Assembly (NCBI GenBank): GCA_039185015.1 | Contig: JBCDAU010000017.1 | Location: 1 to 64,000, forward strand | Direction of reading: 5' to 3' | DNA from: JBCBSZ01 sp039185015 | Lineage (GTDB): Bacteria; Actinomycetota; Acidimicrobiia; Acidimicrobiales; Poriferisodalaceae | Length of the DNA stretch: 64,000 bases | Shown: positions 50,738 through 58,938 of the stretch, piece by piece | Numbering within the stretch: the first letter of the stretch is position 1 | How the letters are laid out: each line of letters begins with the position of its first letter | Position numbers and translations under genes: made by a program | The notes under the pieces: model-generated | Database searches by the model: none | Told to the model about the DNA's origin: nothing | Seen by the model: only the letters and a program-made list of their open reading frames with translations

Positions 50738-52192
50738 TCACGCGTCGCGTCGGACGGAGTGGAGCCGGGGATGAGCGAGCGCGGAACGCATGGTGGGGTG
50801 GTATTCGATGGACTGTCCGCCGCCCTGGTGCTTCGCCTCGTACAACGCAGCGTCGGCCTGTTCGAGGACGCCGTCGGGGTCGGAGCCGGGGAGGCCCGGC
50901 GCCACGCCCACGCTGACCGACAGCCGGAGGTGGATGCCCCTGGCCACGAGCGGGCGCTCGACGGCGCTGATCACGCGTCCGCCGAGCTCGAGCGCGTCTG
51001 CGACGTTGGACTCGATGAGGACGACGACGAACTCGTCGCCGCCCAGTCTGGAGACGAGGTCGACCCGGCGCACCTCGCTGCGGATGCGCACGGCGATCGC
51101 ATCGAGCACCTCGTCGCCGACCGGGTGGCCGAAGCGGTCGTTGACGTCCTTGAAGCCGTCCAGATCGCAGTAGAGCACGACGTAGCGGGTCGAGCTGGCG
51201 CGGAGCGCCGCGAGGTGCGTGACGAGCCCATGCCGGTTCGAGAGCCCGGTGAGTTGGTCGTGGGTGGCCTGGTGGGCGAGCTGGCGCTCGAGCCGCTTCA
51301 GCTTCGAGATGTCGGTCGCTGCGACCGTGTACCCGACCCCGGGCACCAGGCTGACCGAGACGATCACGTGGCGCTCGTCCGTCTCCGACTCGATGGTCCG
51401 CTCCTGCTGGACCCCGATCGCGGCCAGATCGAGGTCGACCACCACCTCGTCGATGCGCCGTCCGGCGACGTCGTCACCGGCGAGCCGGACGGCGGCGGGG
51501 TTGGCCTCGACCACGACGCCGCGGCGATCGAGGGTCCAGATGGCGTCGCCGATCGTGTCGATGACCGCTCGCGTGCGTGCCTCGGCTGCCGTCAGCTCCT
51601 CGGCGAGGCGCGCGGCGTCCAGCCGGTGCTCGATCGAGTCGCGCAGCACCCGGTGCGCGTTCGCGTTGTACCAGAGGGCGATCACGGCGAAGCTGGCGCC
51701 GCCGATGGCCAGCAGCGGCAGGCCGTTGAGCACCAGGATCGGCGTCGCGGCGAGCCAGATCGCCGGGATGAAGAGCTGCGCGATCCGGGGGATCGCCGCG
51801 TGGGCGACGATCGAGCCACCGGTCGCCGCGCAGAGGGCCGCGACCGTTGCGCCGTTGTGCGCGGCGAGGTCCTGCTCGGCGGCAGCCAGGGCGGGACTGA
51901 CGCCGAGACCGAGACCGGCGAGCGTGTGCGCCAGGAGGGAGTGGCCGATCCACCCGTCGCTCGGATTCGCTCGGAGGAAGACCGTCCCGAGGTAGGTGGT
52001 GACCGTCACCATCGCCAGCACCCAGGCCGCCAGCAGGACCGGTCGGTCGGTCGGCCAGCTGAGTGCGGCGATCACCGGAGTGACCAGGACCATCGCGGCG
52101 GTCGTGGGGCGGCCGAGCCGCGTGGCCGTCGCTGCGAGCTCGGAGAGCAGGCGGACGTCGCTCGTGGGCGCGAGGAAGGAAGCGACGGTCAC
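50738..52192 (-). CDS. Membrane PAS-GGDEF diguanylate cyclase
   Basis: 484 residues. The first ~180 residues hold five or six membrane helices, then a PAS domain (~205-310), then GGDEF. The active-site motif L-G-G-D-E-F is intact, with the inhibitory site R-R-V-D five residues before it, and there is no EAL domain. The product would be c-di-GMP. The sensor input is unknown. The gene ends just upstream of the glyA riboswitch, so read-through is possible. Confidence 0.92.
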   Translation of the reverse strand: MTVASFLAPTSDVRLLSELAATATRLGRPTTAAMVLVTPVIAALSWPTDRPVLLAAWVLAMVTVTTYLGTVFLRANPSDGWIGHSLLAHTLAGLGLGVSPALAAAEQDLAAHNGATVAALCAATGGSIVAHAAIPRIAQLFIPAIWLAATPILVLNGLPLLAIGGASFAVIALWYNANAHRVLRDSIEHRLDAARLAEELTAAEARTRAVIDTIGDAIWTLDRRGVVVEANPAAVRLAGDDVAGRRIDEVVVDLDLAAIGVQQERTIESETDERHVIVSVSLVPGVGYTVAATDISKLKRLERQLAHQATHDQLTGLSNRHGLVTHLAALRASSTRYVVLYCDLDGFKDVNDRFGHPVGDEVLDAIAVRIRSEVRRVDLVSRLGGDEFVVVLIESNVADALELGGRVISAVERPLVARGIHLRLSVSVGVAPGLPGSDPDGVLEQADAALYEAKHQGGGQSIEYHPTMRSALAHPRLHSVRRDA

Positions 52193-52228
52193 CCTTCAAC
52201 GTCGGACGATCGCGGCGGCGGATGAGGC

Positions 52229-53026
52229 TCAGTCGAGCCGGCCCTCGAGCCAGGCCTCGACCATCCAGCCTGCGATGCTCATGCCGCCGATCGGCGCCGG
52301 AGGCAGCTCGTCGCGCCGGTACCAGCCGGCGTCGACGATCTCGCGCGGATCAGGATCGATCTCGCCGGCCTCCCACCGCGCCGTGAAGCCGACCATCAGC
52401 GAGTGCGGGAAGGGCCAGGGCTGGCTGCCGAAGTAGCGCACGTCGCCGATGTCGATCGCGACCTCCTCCTTCACCTCGCGCACCACGGCCTGCTCGAGGG
52501 TCTCCCCCGGCTCCACGAAGCCGGCGAGCGCGCTGTAGAAGCGGCCGGGGAACTGACGGCCGTGGGCGAGGAGGACCTCGTCGCCACGGCGGACGAGCAT
52601 GATCACGGCTGGCGCGAGTCGGGGGTACGCCCGCAACCCGCAGCTCGGGCAGCGGCGGGCCCGCTCCTCCTCGACCGGATCGGCGACGATGTCGGTCACC
52701 GTGCCGCACCGGCCGCAGAAGCGGTGGTCCCGGTCCCAGGTGATGATCTGCTGCGCCCGCCCGGCGAGGACCCAACGGTCGTCGGGGATCCGGCCGTAGA
52801 GGCTCCGGAGGGGGATCCACTCGTGGTCGTCGTGATCGATGCGCTCCTCGACGTCGATGGCCCAGACCGACTGCTCGCGGAGGAGACCGAGGTGGTGCCG
52901 GCGCCCGTCGACCGGCGATGCGGTCGCCTCCGGGAGTCCGGCGCCGATCAGCACCGCACCCTCGTGGATGCAGATCCACATCGCCTCGCCATCGTGCTCG
53001 GCCGGGCGGACCTGGGGTCGGAACAT
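52229..53026 (-). CDS. nudC: NADH pyrophosphatase / RNA deNADding enzyme
   Basis: 265 residues, standard for NudC. The zinc ribbon is F-C-G-R-C-G and C-P-S-C-G. The Nudix box is G-F-V-E-P-G-E-T-L-E-x-A-V-x-R-E-V-K-E-E-V. The family marker S-Q-P-W-P-F-P-H-S-L-M is present. It cleaves NAD(H) and removes NAD caps from RNA. A CAGACT hexamer 8 nt before the ATG may be its -10. Confidence 0.94.
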   Translation of the reverse strand: MFRPQVRPAEHDGEAMWICIHEGAVLIGAGLPEATASPVDGRRHHLGLLREQSVWAIDVEERIDHDDHEWIPLRSLYGRIPDDRWVLAGRAQQIITWDRDHRFCGRCGTVTDIVADPVEEERARRCPSCGLRAYPRLAPAVIMLVRRGDEVLLAHGRQFPGRFYSALAGFVEPGETLEQAVVREVKEEVAIDIGDVRYFGSQPWPFPHSLMVGFTARWEAGEIDPDPREIVDAGWYRRDELPPAPIGGMSIAGWMVEAWLEGRLD

Positions 53027-53082
53027 GGTCGGAGAGTCTGGCGCGGACGCGCCACGGGATCGATCCGGGGGTGGTCGGGCCG

Positions 53083-53088
53083 TAGCGT
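53083..53088 (+). promoter_or_regulatory. -10 element TAGCGT
   Basis: Lies 6 nt before the ATG at 53095; supports that start over 53125. Confidence 0.5.
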
Positions 53089-53094
53089 GCGCCC

Positions 53095-54222
53095 ATGGAC
53101 CGACCGACGCCCGAGCGGGCCGACATGGACCTCCACACCTGGCTGATCTGGAGCGGTCGGCCGACCGGCCTCGGTGAGCCGCTCAACGAGCCACCGGTCA
53201 TGGCATCGAACTATCGGCTCCCGGCGGAGCGGTACTACACGCGCACCGAGGGCACGCCGACACAGAACGCCTTCGAGGACCTGATGGGGGGCCTGGAGGG
53301 TGGTCGGTCGCTGGCCTTCTCCTCGGGCATGGCCGCCGTCGCCACGCTGTTCCACGGCCTCCCCGTCGGCGCGAGCCTCGCGATCCCGGAGGATCCGTAT
53401 CACGCCGTCAACGGCTTGGCCGTCGAGGGTGCGGAGCAGGGTCGGTGGACGGTGGAACGCCTCGACCTCGCCGACTCCGACGCCTGGATCGAGGCCGGGC
53501 AGCGGTGTGACCTCCTCTGGCTGGAGTCCCCGGCGAACCCGCTCCTCACCGTGGCCGACCTCCCGGCGATCTGCGGTGCTCCTCGGCGTGAGGGCTGCCT
53601 GGTGGCCGTGGACAGCACCTTCGCCACACCGATGGTCCAGCGCCCGCTCGACTTCGGCGCCGACGTCGTGATGCAGTCGGCGACGAAGTTCATCGGCGGC
53701 CACAGCGACCTGCTCGCCGGTGTGCTGACGGTGCGCGACGACGGCCTGTACGACGCGCTCTACCACCGGCGTGTGCTCAACGGCGGCACGATCGGTGGGC
53801 TGGAGGCCTTCCTCGCCCTCCGTGGCGCTCGGACGCTGGGGCTGCGAATGGAGAAGGCCATGGCCAACGCGGGGGAGCTGGCCTCCCGCCTTGCGGGACA
53901 TCCGGAGATCGAGCGGGTCCGCTACCCCGGCCTCGCCTCCCACGACACGCATGCGCAGGCAGCGTCGTTCATGCAGGGCTTCGGAGCGATGATGAGCTTC
54001 GACGTCGTCGGCGACGGCGCGAGGGCGTCCGCCTTCGTGGAGTCCGCCCGGATCATCAACAACGCGACGAGCCTGGGCGGCATCGAGTCGACGATGGAGC
54101 GCCGCGCGCTGATCCCCGGTCAGGAGCGCATGCCGCCGACGCTGATCCGGTTCAGCGTCGGGTGCGAGCACGTCGACGACTTGTGGCGCGACCTCGACGA
54201 GGCGCTGGCGGCGACCGCCTGA
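53095..54222 (+). CDS. Cys/Met metabolism PLP enzyme, cystathionine synthase/lyase type
   Basis: 375 residues, fold type I. The PLP lysine is in S-A-T-K-F-I-G-G-H-S-D near residue 200. R-Y-Y-T-R-T-E-G-T-P-T near residue 44 and D-S-T-F-A-T-P near 165 are family markers. It could be cystathionine gamma-synthase, gamma-lyase or a related beta/gamma enzyme; sequence alone does not decide. The final ~25 residues read S-V-G-C-E-H-V-D-D-L, close to the usual S-V-G-x-E-D. A second family member, MetY-like, lies at 55594. Confidence 0.85.
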   Translation: MDRPTPERADMDLHTWLIWSGRPTGLGEPLNEPPVMASNYRLPAERYYTRTEGTPTQNAFEDLMGGLEGGRSLAFSSGMAAVATLFHGLPVGASLAIPEDPYHAVNGLAVEGAEQGRWTVERLDLADSDAWIEAGQRCDLLWLESPANPLLTVADLPAICGAPRREGCLVAVDSTFATPMVQRPLDFGADVVMQSATKFIGGHSDLLAGVLTVRDDGLYDALYHRRVLNGGTIGGLEAFLALRGARTLGLRMEKAMANAGELASRLAGHPEIERVRYPGLASHDTHAQAASFMQGFGAMMSFDVVGDGARASAFVESARIINNATSLGGIESTMERRALIPGQERMPPTLIRFSVGCEHVDDLWRDLDEALAATA

Positions 54223-54256
54223 CCGCCCCGACCGCACGGACCTGATCCGTGGGAGC

Positions 54257-54883
54257 ATGACGAACGTGGGCCCGGAGGACGAACTCGATCCTGCTGCGCC
54301 CGAGCTCGTCCTCGACGCGTTGGTCCACGATCTCCGGTCACCGCTCCGGGCGGTGTCCAACTACACCTCGGTGGGCGACGAGATCGAGATCATCGAACGC
54401 ATCGCCACCGCCGTCGGCCTCGCCCACGACCAGCTGGACGGAGCGGGCGAGTACCTCGAGCTCCTCCGCACGGTCGACGTCGTGGACGAAGCGGTCGAGG
54501 TCGGGGACGCGGTCCGCGTCGCCGCTGCCGACCGCCTCGACGTCGAGGTGGGCGGCGAGTCGAGCATCGTGGCGCCGGCATCGCTGCCTGCGGCCCTGGG
54601 GGTCCTCGTGGCCGACGCCGTCGCCACCGGAGCCGGTCAACTGTCGGTCGTCGTGACGGGTGGTGGCGTCGACGGCTGGGAGATCCGGCTGTCGGCGAGC
54701 GGGCGGGGTGTCGCGGGGCCGGGCGACCCTCGCGGGCTCGCGCCGTTCCGGTGGTCGGACGGGTCCAGGACCGACGGCCCGCTCGGACCTCTCGCTGCGT
54801 GGATCGCCGCTCGCCGATGGGGTGGCGGGCTGGAGCTGGCCGCCGAGCCCGGCGTCTCGACCACCTGGAGACTGACGGGTTAG
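54257..54883 (+). CDS. Short histidine-kinase-like protein, phytochrome-type H-box
   Basis: 208 residues. A DHp-like segment has the H-box L-V-H-D-L-R-S-P-L-R-A-V near residue 22, the P-L-R form seen in Cph1/BphP-type kinases. The following ATPase-like region (~90-208) lacks a clear N-box and G boxes, so ATP binding is doubtful. No sensor domain or membrane helix is present. It may be a phosphotransfer or scaffold partner of the receivers at 57528 and 58057. Confidence 0.6.
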   Translation: MTNVGPEDELDPAAPELVLDALVHDLRSPLRAVSNYTSVGDEIEIIERIATAVGLAHDQLDGAGEYLELLRTVDVVDEAVEVGDAVRVAAADRLDVEVGGESSIVAPASLPAALGVLVADAVATGAGQLSVVVTGGGVDGWEIRLSASGRGVAGPGDPRGLAPFRWSDGSRTDGPLGPLAAWIAARRWGGGLELAAEPGVSTTWRLTG

Positions 54884-55056
54884 TGCACCAACCGCAGCGC
54901 GAACCACGCGAGGGCGGCCATCGTCACGCCGGCGACGAACCAGAGCAGGTCTCGGTCGCGCCGCGCCCACCAGAGCGCGGGCGCAGCGACCGCGAGCACG
55001 ACCAGGAGCTGGACGAGAGCGCCGGTGTCGGTGCGGGGGAGCAGCAGGTCGCGCAC
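54880..55056 (-). CDS. Small membrane protein
   Basis: 58 residues from a GTG at 55056. Two hydrophobic helices (A-L-V-Q-L-L-V-V-L-A-V-A-A-P-A-L-W-W and L-L-W-F-V-A-G-V-T-M-A-A-L-A-W-F) are joined by a basic turn A-R-R-D-R-D. Its stop overlaps the stop of the kinase-like gene, and it is 43 bases after the CoA-binding gene on the same strand. It is easy to miss because of its size. Function unknown. Confidence 0.55.
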   Translation of the reverse strand: MRDLLLPRTDTGALVQLLVVLAVAAPALWWARRDRDLLWFVAGVTMAALAWFALRLVH

Positions 55057-55099
55057 GGGCCTCGGAACCGTCGACGACCGTGCGGGATTCCGCTGCCGA

Positions 55100-55597
55100 T
55101 CAGGGTCGGCGACGACGAGAGTCGATGACGCCCGTGTCGAAGCCGGCGAGGTGCAGTCCGCCGTGGAACCGGGCGTGCTCGATCTTGAGGCAACGGTCCA
55201 TCACGACCTCGAGCCCGCCGTCGAGCGCGATCTGCGCCGCCTCGTCGCTCCAGATGCCGAGCTGCAGCCAGAGCGCCTTCGCCCCGACCTCCACGGCCTC
55301 GGCGGCGATCGCCGGGCAGTCCTCCGCCCGGCGGAACACGTCGACGATGTCGGGCGGTTCGGCGAGGTCGGAGAGCGAGGCGACGACGGGCCGCCCGAGG
55401 ATCTCGGTCTCCCGGGGGTTCACGGGATGCAGCTCGTAGTCGGTGGTGCCCAGCAGGTAGGTCGCGACGAAGTTCGACGACCGCGCCGGGTTGGCCGAGG
55501 CGCCGACCATCGCGATCGAGCGGGTGCGGGCCAGCAGCGTCCGCCTCTCGCTCGCCGTCGGAGGCGTCCAGCCGTCGGGTCCCTGCCGTTCGGTCAT
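55100..55597 (-). CDS. CoA-binding domain protein (YccU-like)
   Basis: 165 residues from the ATG at 55597. A Rossmann fold of the CoA_binding_2 family: I-A-M-V-G-A-S-A-N-P-A-R near residue 29, Y-E-L-H-P-V-N-P near 53, then V-D-V-F-R-R-A-E near 80 and L-Q-L-G-I-W near 110. It matches the small stand-alone proteins such as YccU. It overlaps metY by 4 bp; the two often occur together in actinobacteria, though the reason is not known. Confidence 0.88.
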   Translation of the reverse strand: MTERQGPDGWTPPTASERRTLLARTRSIAMVGASANPARSSNFVATYLLGTTDYELHPVNPRETEILGRPVVASLSDLAEPPDIVDVFRRAEDCPAIAAEAVEVGAKALWLQLGIWSDEAAQIALDGGLEVVMDRCLKIEHARFHGGLHLAGFDTGVIDSRRRRP

Positions 55598-56883
55598 GAC
55601 GTCACCGCCGCGGAGAGGGCCTGGTCGAGATCCCACATCAGGTCGTCGAGGTCTTCCAGTCCGACGGAGATGCGGACCATGTCGGCGCTGACACCGCTCG
55701 ACGCCAGTGCCTCGTCGGACAGTTGCTGGTGCGTCGTCGACGCCGGGTGGATCACGAGCGTCTTGGCGTCGCCCACGTTCGCCAGGTGGGAGATGAGTTG
55801 CAGTGACTCGATGAACCTCGAGCCCGCCTCGCGGCCGCCGGTGACCCCGAACGTGAAGATCGCCCCGGGCCCGCCGGGCACGTACCGCTCGGCGAGCGGG
55901 CGGTGGGGTGAGTCGGGCAGCCCGCCGTAGCTCACCCAGGACACCGATGGATGCTCGTCGAGCCATTCGGCCAGCCGCTGCGCGTTCTCGACGTGGGCGG
56001 CCATGCGGAACGGCAGCGTCTCGATGCCCTGCAGCAGGAGGAAGGCGTTCATCGGTGACAGGCACGCCCCGACGTCTCGGAGCTGCTCGGCGCGGACCTT
56101 CGAGCAGAACGCGTACTCGCCGAAGTTGTCGTACCAGCGCAGGCCGTTGTACGTCGGCGCCGGGTCCGTGAGGTGCGGGAACCGGCCGTTGTGCCAGGGA
56201 AAGCGGCCGGAGTCGACGATGACCCCGCCGATCGAGGTCCCGTGGCCGCCGAGGAACTTGGTGGCCGAGTGCACGACGATGTCGGCGCCGTGCTCGAGCG
56301 GTCGGCAGAGCCAGGGCGTGGCGAAGGTGTTGTCGACCACGAGCGGTACGTCGTGGGCGTGGGCGACGTCGGCGAGGGCGCTGAGGTCGGCGACCGCGCC
56401 GCTCGGGTTCGCGATGATCTCGGTGTAGACCGCACGCGTCTCGGGTCCGATCGCCTCGGCGATGCGGTCGGGGTGGGGGTCGGCGACGAAGGTGGTCTCG
56501 ATCCCGAGCCAGCGCATCGTGTGGTCGAGCAGCGTGTGGGTGCCGCCGTAGAGACCGGCGGTGGCGACCAGGTGGTGGCCGGCGCCGGCGAGGGCGGTCA
56601 GCGACAGGAACTCGGCTGCCTGCCCGCTGGCGGTCGCGACGCCACCGATGCCGCTCTCCAGACTCGCCATGCGCTCCTCGAACGCCGACACGGTCGGGTT
56701 CGAGATGCGGCTGTAGATGGTCCCGAACTTCTGGAGGGCGAAGAGATCCGCCGCGTCCTGGGTGTCGTCGAAGACGAAGCTGGTCGACTGGTAGATGGGC
56801 ACGGCCCGAGCCCCGGTCGACGGGTCGGGTTGGCCGCCGGCATGCAGCGCCCGGGTGCGGAACCCCCACTCACGATCGGTCAC
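55594..56883 (-). CDS. metY: O-acetylhomoserine sulfhydrylase (MetY-like)
   Basis: 429 residues from the GTG at 56883. It makes homocysteine from O-acetylhomoserine and sulfide, with PLP. The lysine is in H-S-A-T-K-F-L-G-G-H-G near residue 205. T-R-A-L-H-A-G-G-Q at the N-terminus and I-Y-Q-S-T-S-F near residue 30 mark the OAH/OAS sulfhydrylase branch, which is longer (about 430) than cystathionine synthases. A near-leaderless promoter is 7 nt upstream. No metX is adjacent. Confidence 0.9.
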   Translation of the reverse strand: MTDREWGFRTRALHAGGQPDPSTGARAVPIYQSTSFVFDDTQDAADLFALQKFGTIYSRISNPTVSAFEERMASLESGIGGVATASGQAAEFLSLTALAGAGHHLVATAGLYGGTHTLLDHTMRWLGIETTFVADPHPDRIAEAIGPETRAVYTEIIANPSGAVADLSALADVAHAHDVPLVVDNTFATPWLCRPLEHGADIVVHSATKFLGGHGTSIGGVIVDSGRFPWHNGRFPHLTDPAPTYNGLRWYDNFGEYAFCSKVRAEQLRDVGACLSPMNAFLLLQGIETLPFRMAAHVENAQRLAEWLDEHPSVSWVSYGGLPDSPHRPLAERYVPGGPGAIFTFGVTGGREAGSRFIESLQLISHLANVGDAKTLVIHPASTTHQQLSDEALASSGVSADMVRISVGLEDLDDLMWDLDQALSAAVTS

Positions 56884-56890
56884 GGCCAGC

Positions 56891-56896
56891 ACTCTA
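56891..56896 (-). promoter_or_regulatory. -10 element TAGAGT
   Basis: Lies 7 nt before the metY GTG. A TATCGT at 56938-56943 serves the opposite strand, 10 nt before the haem-oxygenase-like gene. Confidence 0.5.
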
Positions 56897-56953
56897 CGGG
56901 GCGACGGGAGAGGTGGGCGCGTAGCCGTCCGGCCGCGTATCGTGATCGCCCGG

Positions 56954-57523
56954 ATGACCACCGTCGCGCTGACGCTCCGCCGATCGACCCGAGTCGTGCA
57001 CGAGCACGCCGAGGAACGCCTCGGGCTCCCGGGGTCGCTCCGCAGCCGCGACGACGTCGACGAGCTGCTCCGACGGTGGCACGCGCTGTTCGTCGAGCTC
57101 CGCCCGGTGCTGGAGGCCGACGGCCCTCACGGCGCGCCACCGGTGCCGCAGCTGGTCGACGTGCTGGCCGAGGACCTCGTCGCTCGTGGCCTGCGCCCGG
57201 CGACCGCACCCGGTCGGCCCGCGCACTACGGGAGCGCGGCGCAGCGAGCCGGCGCGGCGTACGTCGTGGCCGGCGCGCAGCTCGGGGTCCGGCAGGTCGC
57301 CGGCGCCCTTCCGGCGGCGTGGAGGGACGACAGCCGCTACCTCGGTGGCACGACGGCGGCGCTCCGGTCGATGGCCGAGCTGCGGGCGTGGCTCGACCGC
57401 TGGGACGACGAGGCGGTCGACGAGATCGTCGCCGGTGCCGAGGCCACCTTCGGGCGGTCGATCGAGATCCTCGGCGCGGCGCCATGGAGCGAACCGTTGT
57501 CCACCACCACCGAGGCCCGGTGA
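56954..57523 (+). CDS. Haem-oxygenase-like protein
   Basis: 189 residues. The N-terminus L-R-R-S-T-R-V-V-H-E-H-A-E has the form of bacterial haem oxygenases, where the histidine holds haem. The later A-Y-V-V-A-G-A-Q-L-G-V-R matches the distal helix Y-x-x-x-G-x-x-L-G-G but with V for the second Gly. Haem oxygenases open haem to biliverdin, the phytochrome chromophore. A receiver gene follows 4 bases later, as in bacteriophytochrome operons, but no phytochrome is present in the window. Confidence 0.65.
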   Translation: MTTVALTLRRSTRVVHEHAEERLGLPGSLRSRDDVDELLRRWHALFVELRPVLEADGPHGAPPVPQLVDVLAEDLVARGLRPATAPGRPAHYGSAAQRAGAAYVVAGAQLGVRQVAGALPAAWRDDSRYLGGTTAALRSMAELRAWLDRWDDEAVDEIVAGAEATFGRSIEILGAAPWSEPLSTTTEAR

Positions 57524-57527
57524 CGGC

Positions 57528-57965
57528 GTGCAGTTGAAGCTCATGGTGGTCGACGACGATCCGCTGCACGGCGAGGTGCTCCGCCGGGTGTTCGCCGAGC
57601 ACACCGATGTCGATGTCACCTACTTCCAGAGCGCGACCGATGCGCTCGAGGAGCTCGAGAGCACCCGCAGGAGTCGCCTCCCGCACCTGCTGCTGCTCGA
57701 CCTCCGGATGCCCGGACTCGACGGCCATGCGATGCAGGAGCGGCTGTGCGCTCACCAGCTCCTCAGCACCGTGCCCGTGGTCGTCCTGTCCGGCTCGAGC
57801 CTCGATGTCGACCGGGAACGGTCGTACGCGCTCGGCGCCTCGCTCTATCTCCCGAAGCCCGACGAGCTCTCGCAGCTCCGTGAGCTCATCGCCCATCTCG
57901 TGGGGCTCTGGCAGTTCGTCCTGCCCCGTCCCGGTGGTGCGCCCGCGCCATCGGTCGTCGCCTGA
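57528..57965 (+). CDS. Single-domain response regulator, Rcp1-like
   Basis: 145 residues from the GTG at 57528. The receiver is complete: V-V-D-D-D-P at the N-terminus, the phospho-Asp in L-L-D-L-R-M-P-G near residue 60, S-G-S-S near 87 and the conserved lysine in L-P-K-P. No output domain. The closing L-V-G-L-W-Q-F resembles Rcp1-type regulators of phytochrome kinases. It sits directly after the haem-oxygenase-like gene. Confidence 0.82.
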   Translation: MQLKLMVVDDDPLHGEVLRRVFAEHTDVDVTYFQSATDALEELESTRRSRLPHLLLLDLRMPGLDGHAMQERLCAHQLLSTVPVVVLSGSSLDVDRERSYALGASLYLPKPDELSQLRELIAHLVGLWQFVLPRPGGAPAPSVVA

Positions 57966-58056
57966 ACGGTCCCCGGCGCGTCGTCGGCCGGGCTCATCTC
58001 GTTCGCGCCCGCGCCGATGGAGGAGCGTGGAGCGTGGTGCGGGACAGGGGTCGAGG

Positions 58057-58479
58057 ATGCGCGTGCTGGTCGTCGAGGCTGATCGCGTGGCTGCCGCCGC
58101 TGTGGCCGCCGTCCTGCGTGAGTGTGGCCACGAGGTGACCGTCGAGTACGACGCGCGCGGAGCCGTTCGCTCACTCGTCACGCACGGGCCCGACGTGATG
58201 TTCCTCGACGTCGCGCTGCCGGCCGGCGATGCCGGTGAGCTCCTGCAGCGCGTCCGCCTCGTCCCCTCGGCTGCGGAGCTCGCCGTCGCGGTCGTCGCTC
58301 CCGCCGACGAGTGCGCCCGGTGGCTGGCCGACGGTGCCCACGTCGTGCTCTCCGGGCAGGTCGATCGGAGCGTCGTCTGCGAGACGGTCGCCGAGGCACG
58401 GGCTGCGGCCGACGGAGCCGAGCCGGGTCATCGGACGGTGGCCCTCGAGCTGCTCCGCGAGCTCGGCGACCGGGCCTGA
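58057..58479 (+). CDS. Atypical receiver-domain protein
   Basis: 140 residues from the ATG at 58057. The N-terminus has V-V-E-A-D-R, with one acid fewer than usual. The phospho-Asp is kept in M-F-L-D-V-A-L-P, but the L-x-K-P lysine is replaced in V-L-S-G-Q-V-D. It may be phosphorylated poorly or act as a fixed-state partner. It lies 91 bases after the other receiver gene, probably in the same transcript. Confidence 0.72.
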   Translation: MRVLVVEADRVAAAAVAAVLRECGHEVTVEYDARGAVRSLVTHGPDVMFLDVALPAGDAGELLQRVRLVPSAAELAVAVVAPADECARWLADGAHVVLSGQVDRSVVCETVAEARAAADGAEPGHRTVALELLRELGDRA

Positions 58480-58480
58480 T

Positions 58481-58527
58481 CCCCGGGCACGGCGCCGGCC
58501 AACCCGCACGGGACCGGTCGCCCGGGG
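58481..58527. terminator. Bidirectional terminator hairpin
   Basis: A perfect 8-bp stem ccccgggc/gcccgggg lies in the 54-base gap between the convergent receiver and dehydratase-like genes; the 31-base loop holds further ccgg pairs. Confidence 0.5.
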
Positions 58528-58533
58528 TGAACG

Positions 58534-58938
58534 CTACGACAGCTCGACGACCGCGGTGCCGCTGACGACCGCTCGGCCGTCTCGTTCGAGGGCGAGCTCG
58601 CACGTCGCGAGCCTGGCGCCGTCGACCTCGTCGACCGATACCACCGACCCGGTCGCGACGACGTGGTCGTGGTCGAGGACCGGTGGGCCGAAGGATACCG
58701 TCAGGCGGCGGACGGAGGTCGGCCCCTGCCAGGCCATCAGCATGTTGGCGAGGTACGAGAGGTTGAGCGGTCCCTGGTTGATCACGCGCTCACCGAGGCC
58801 CAGCGAGGCGACGGCCGAGCGGTCCCAGTGGACCGGGTACGGATCGCGCAGCACCGCGGCCATGGTCTTCATCCGCTGCGGATCGACGTCGGCCATCGTC
58901 CACGGTGGGATCGTGTCGCCGGGCTGCACGGCGCTCAT
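58534..58938 (-). CDS. MaoC-like hotdog dehydratase subunit
   Basis: 134 residues. The hydratase-2 motif D-P-Y-P-V-H-W-D with L-G-L-G-E-R matches the MaoC pattern D-x-x-P-x-H-x-D. Such proteins hydrate or dehydrate enoyl/3-hydroxyacyl thioesters. The partner gene upstream overlaps by 4 bp, as in HadA/HadB-type two-subunit enzymes. Confidence 0.85.
   Translation of the reverse strand: MSAVQPGDTIPPWTMADVDPQRMKTMAAVLRDPYPVHWDRSAVASLGLGERVINQGPLNLSYLANMLMAWQGPTSVRRLTVSFGPPVLDHDHVVATGSVVSVDEVDGARLATCELALERDGRAVVSGTAVVELS

Noticed and set aside
56884..56953. SAM riboswitch before metY
   Set aside because: Only 70 bases separate the divergent genes and the promoter hexamer is 7 nt from the metY start, leaving no leader.
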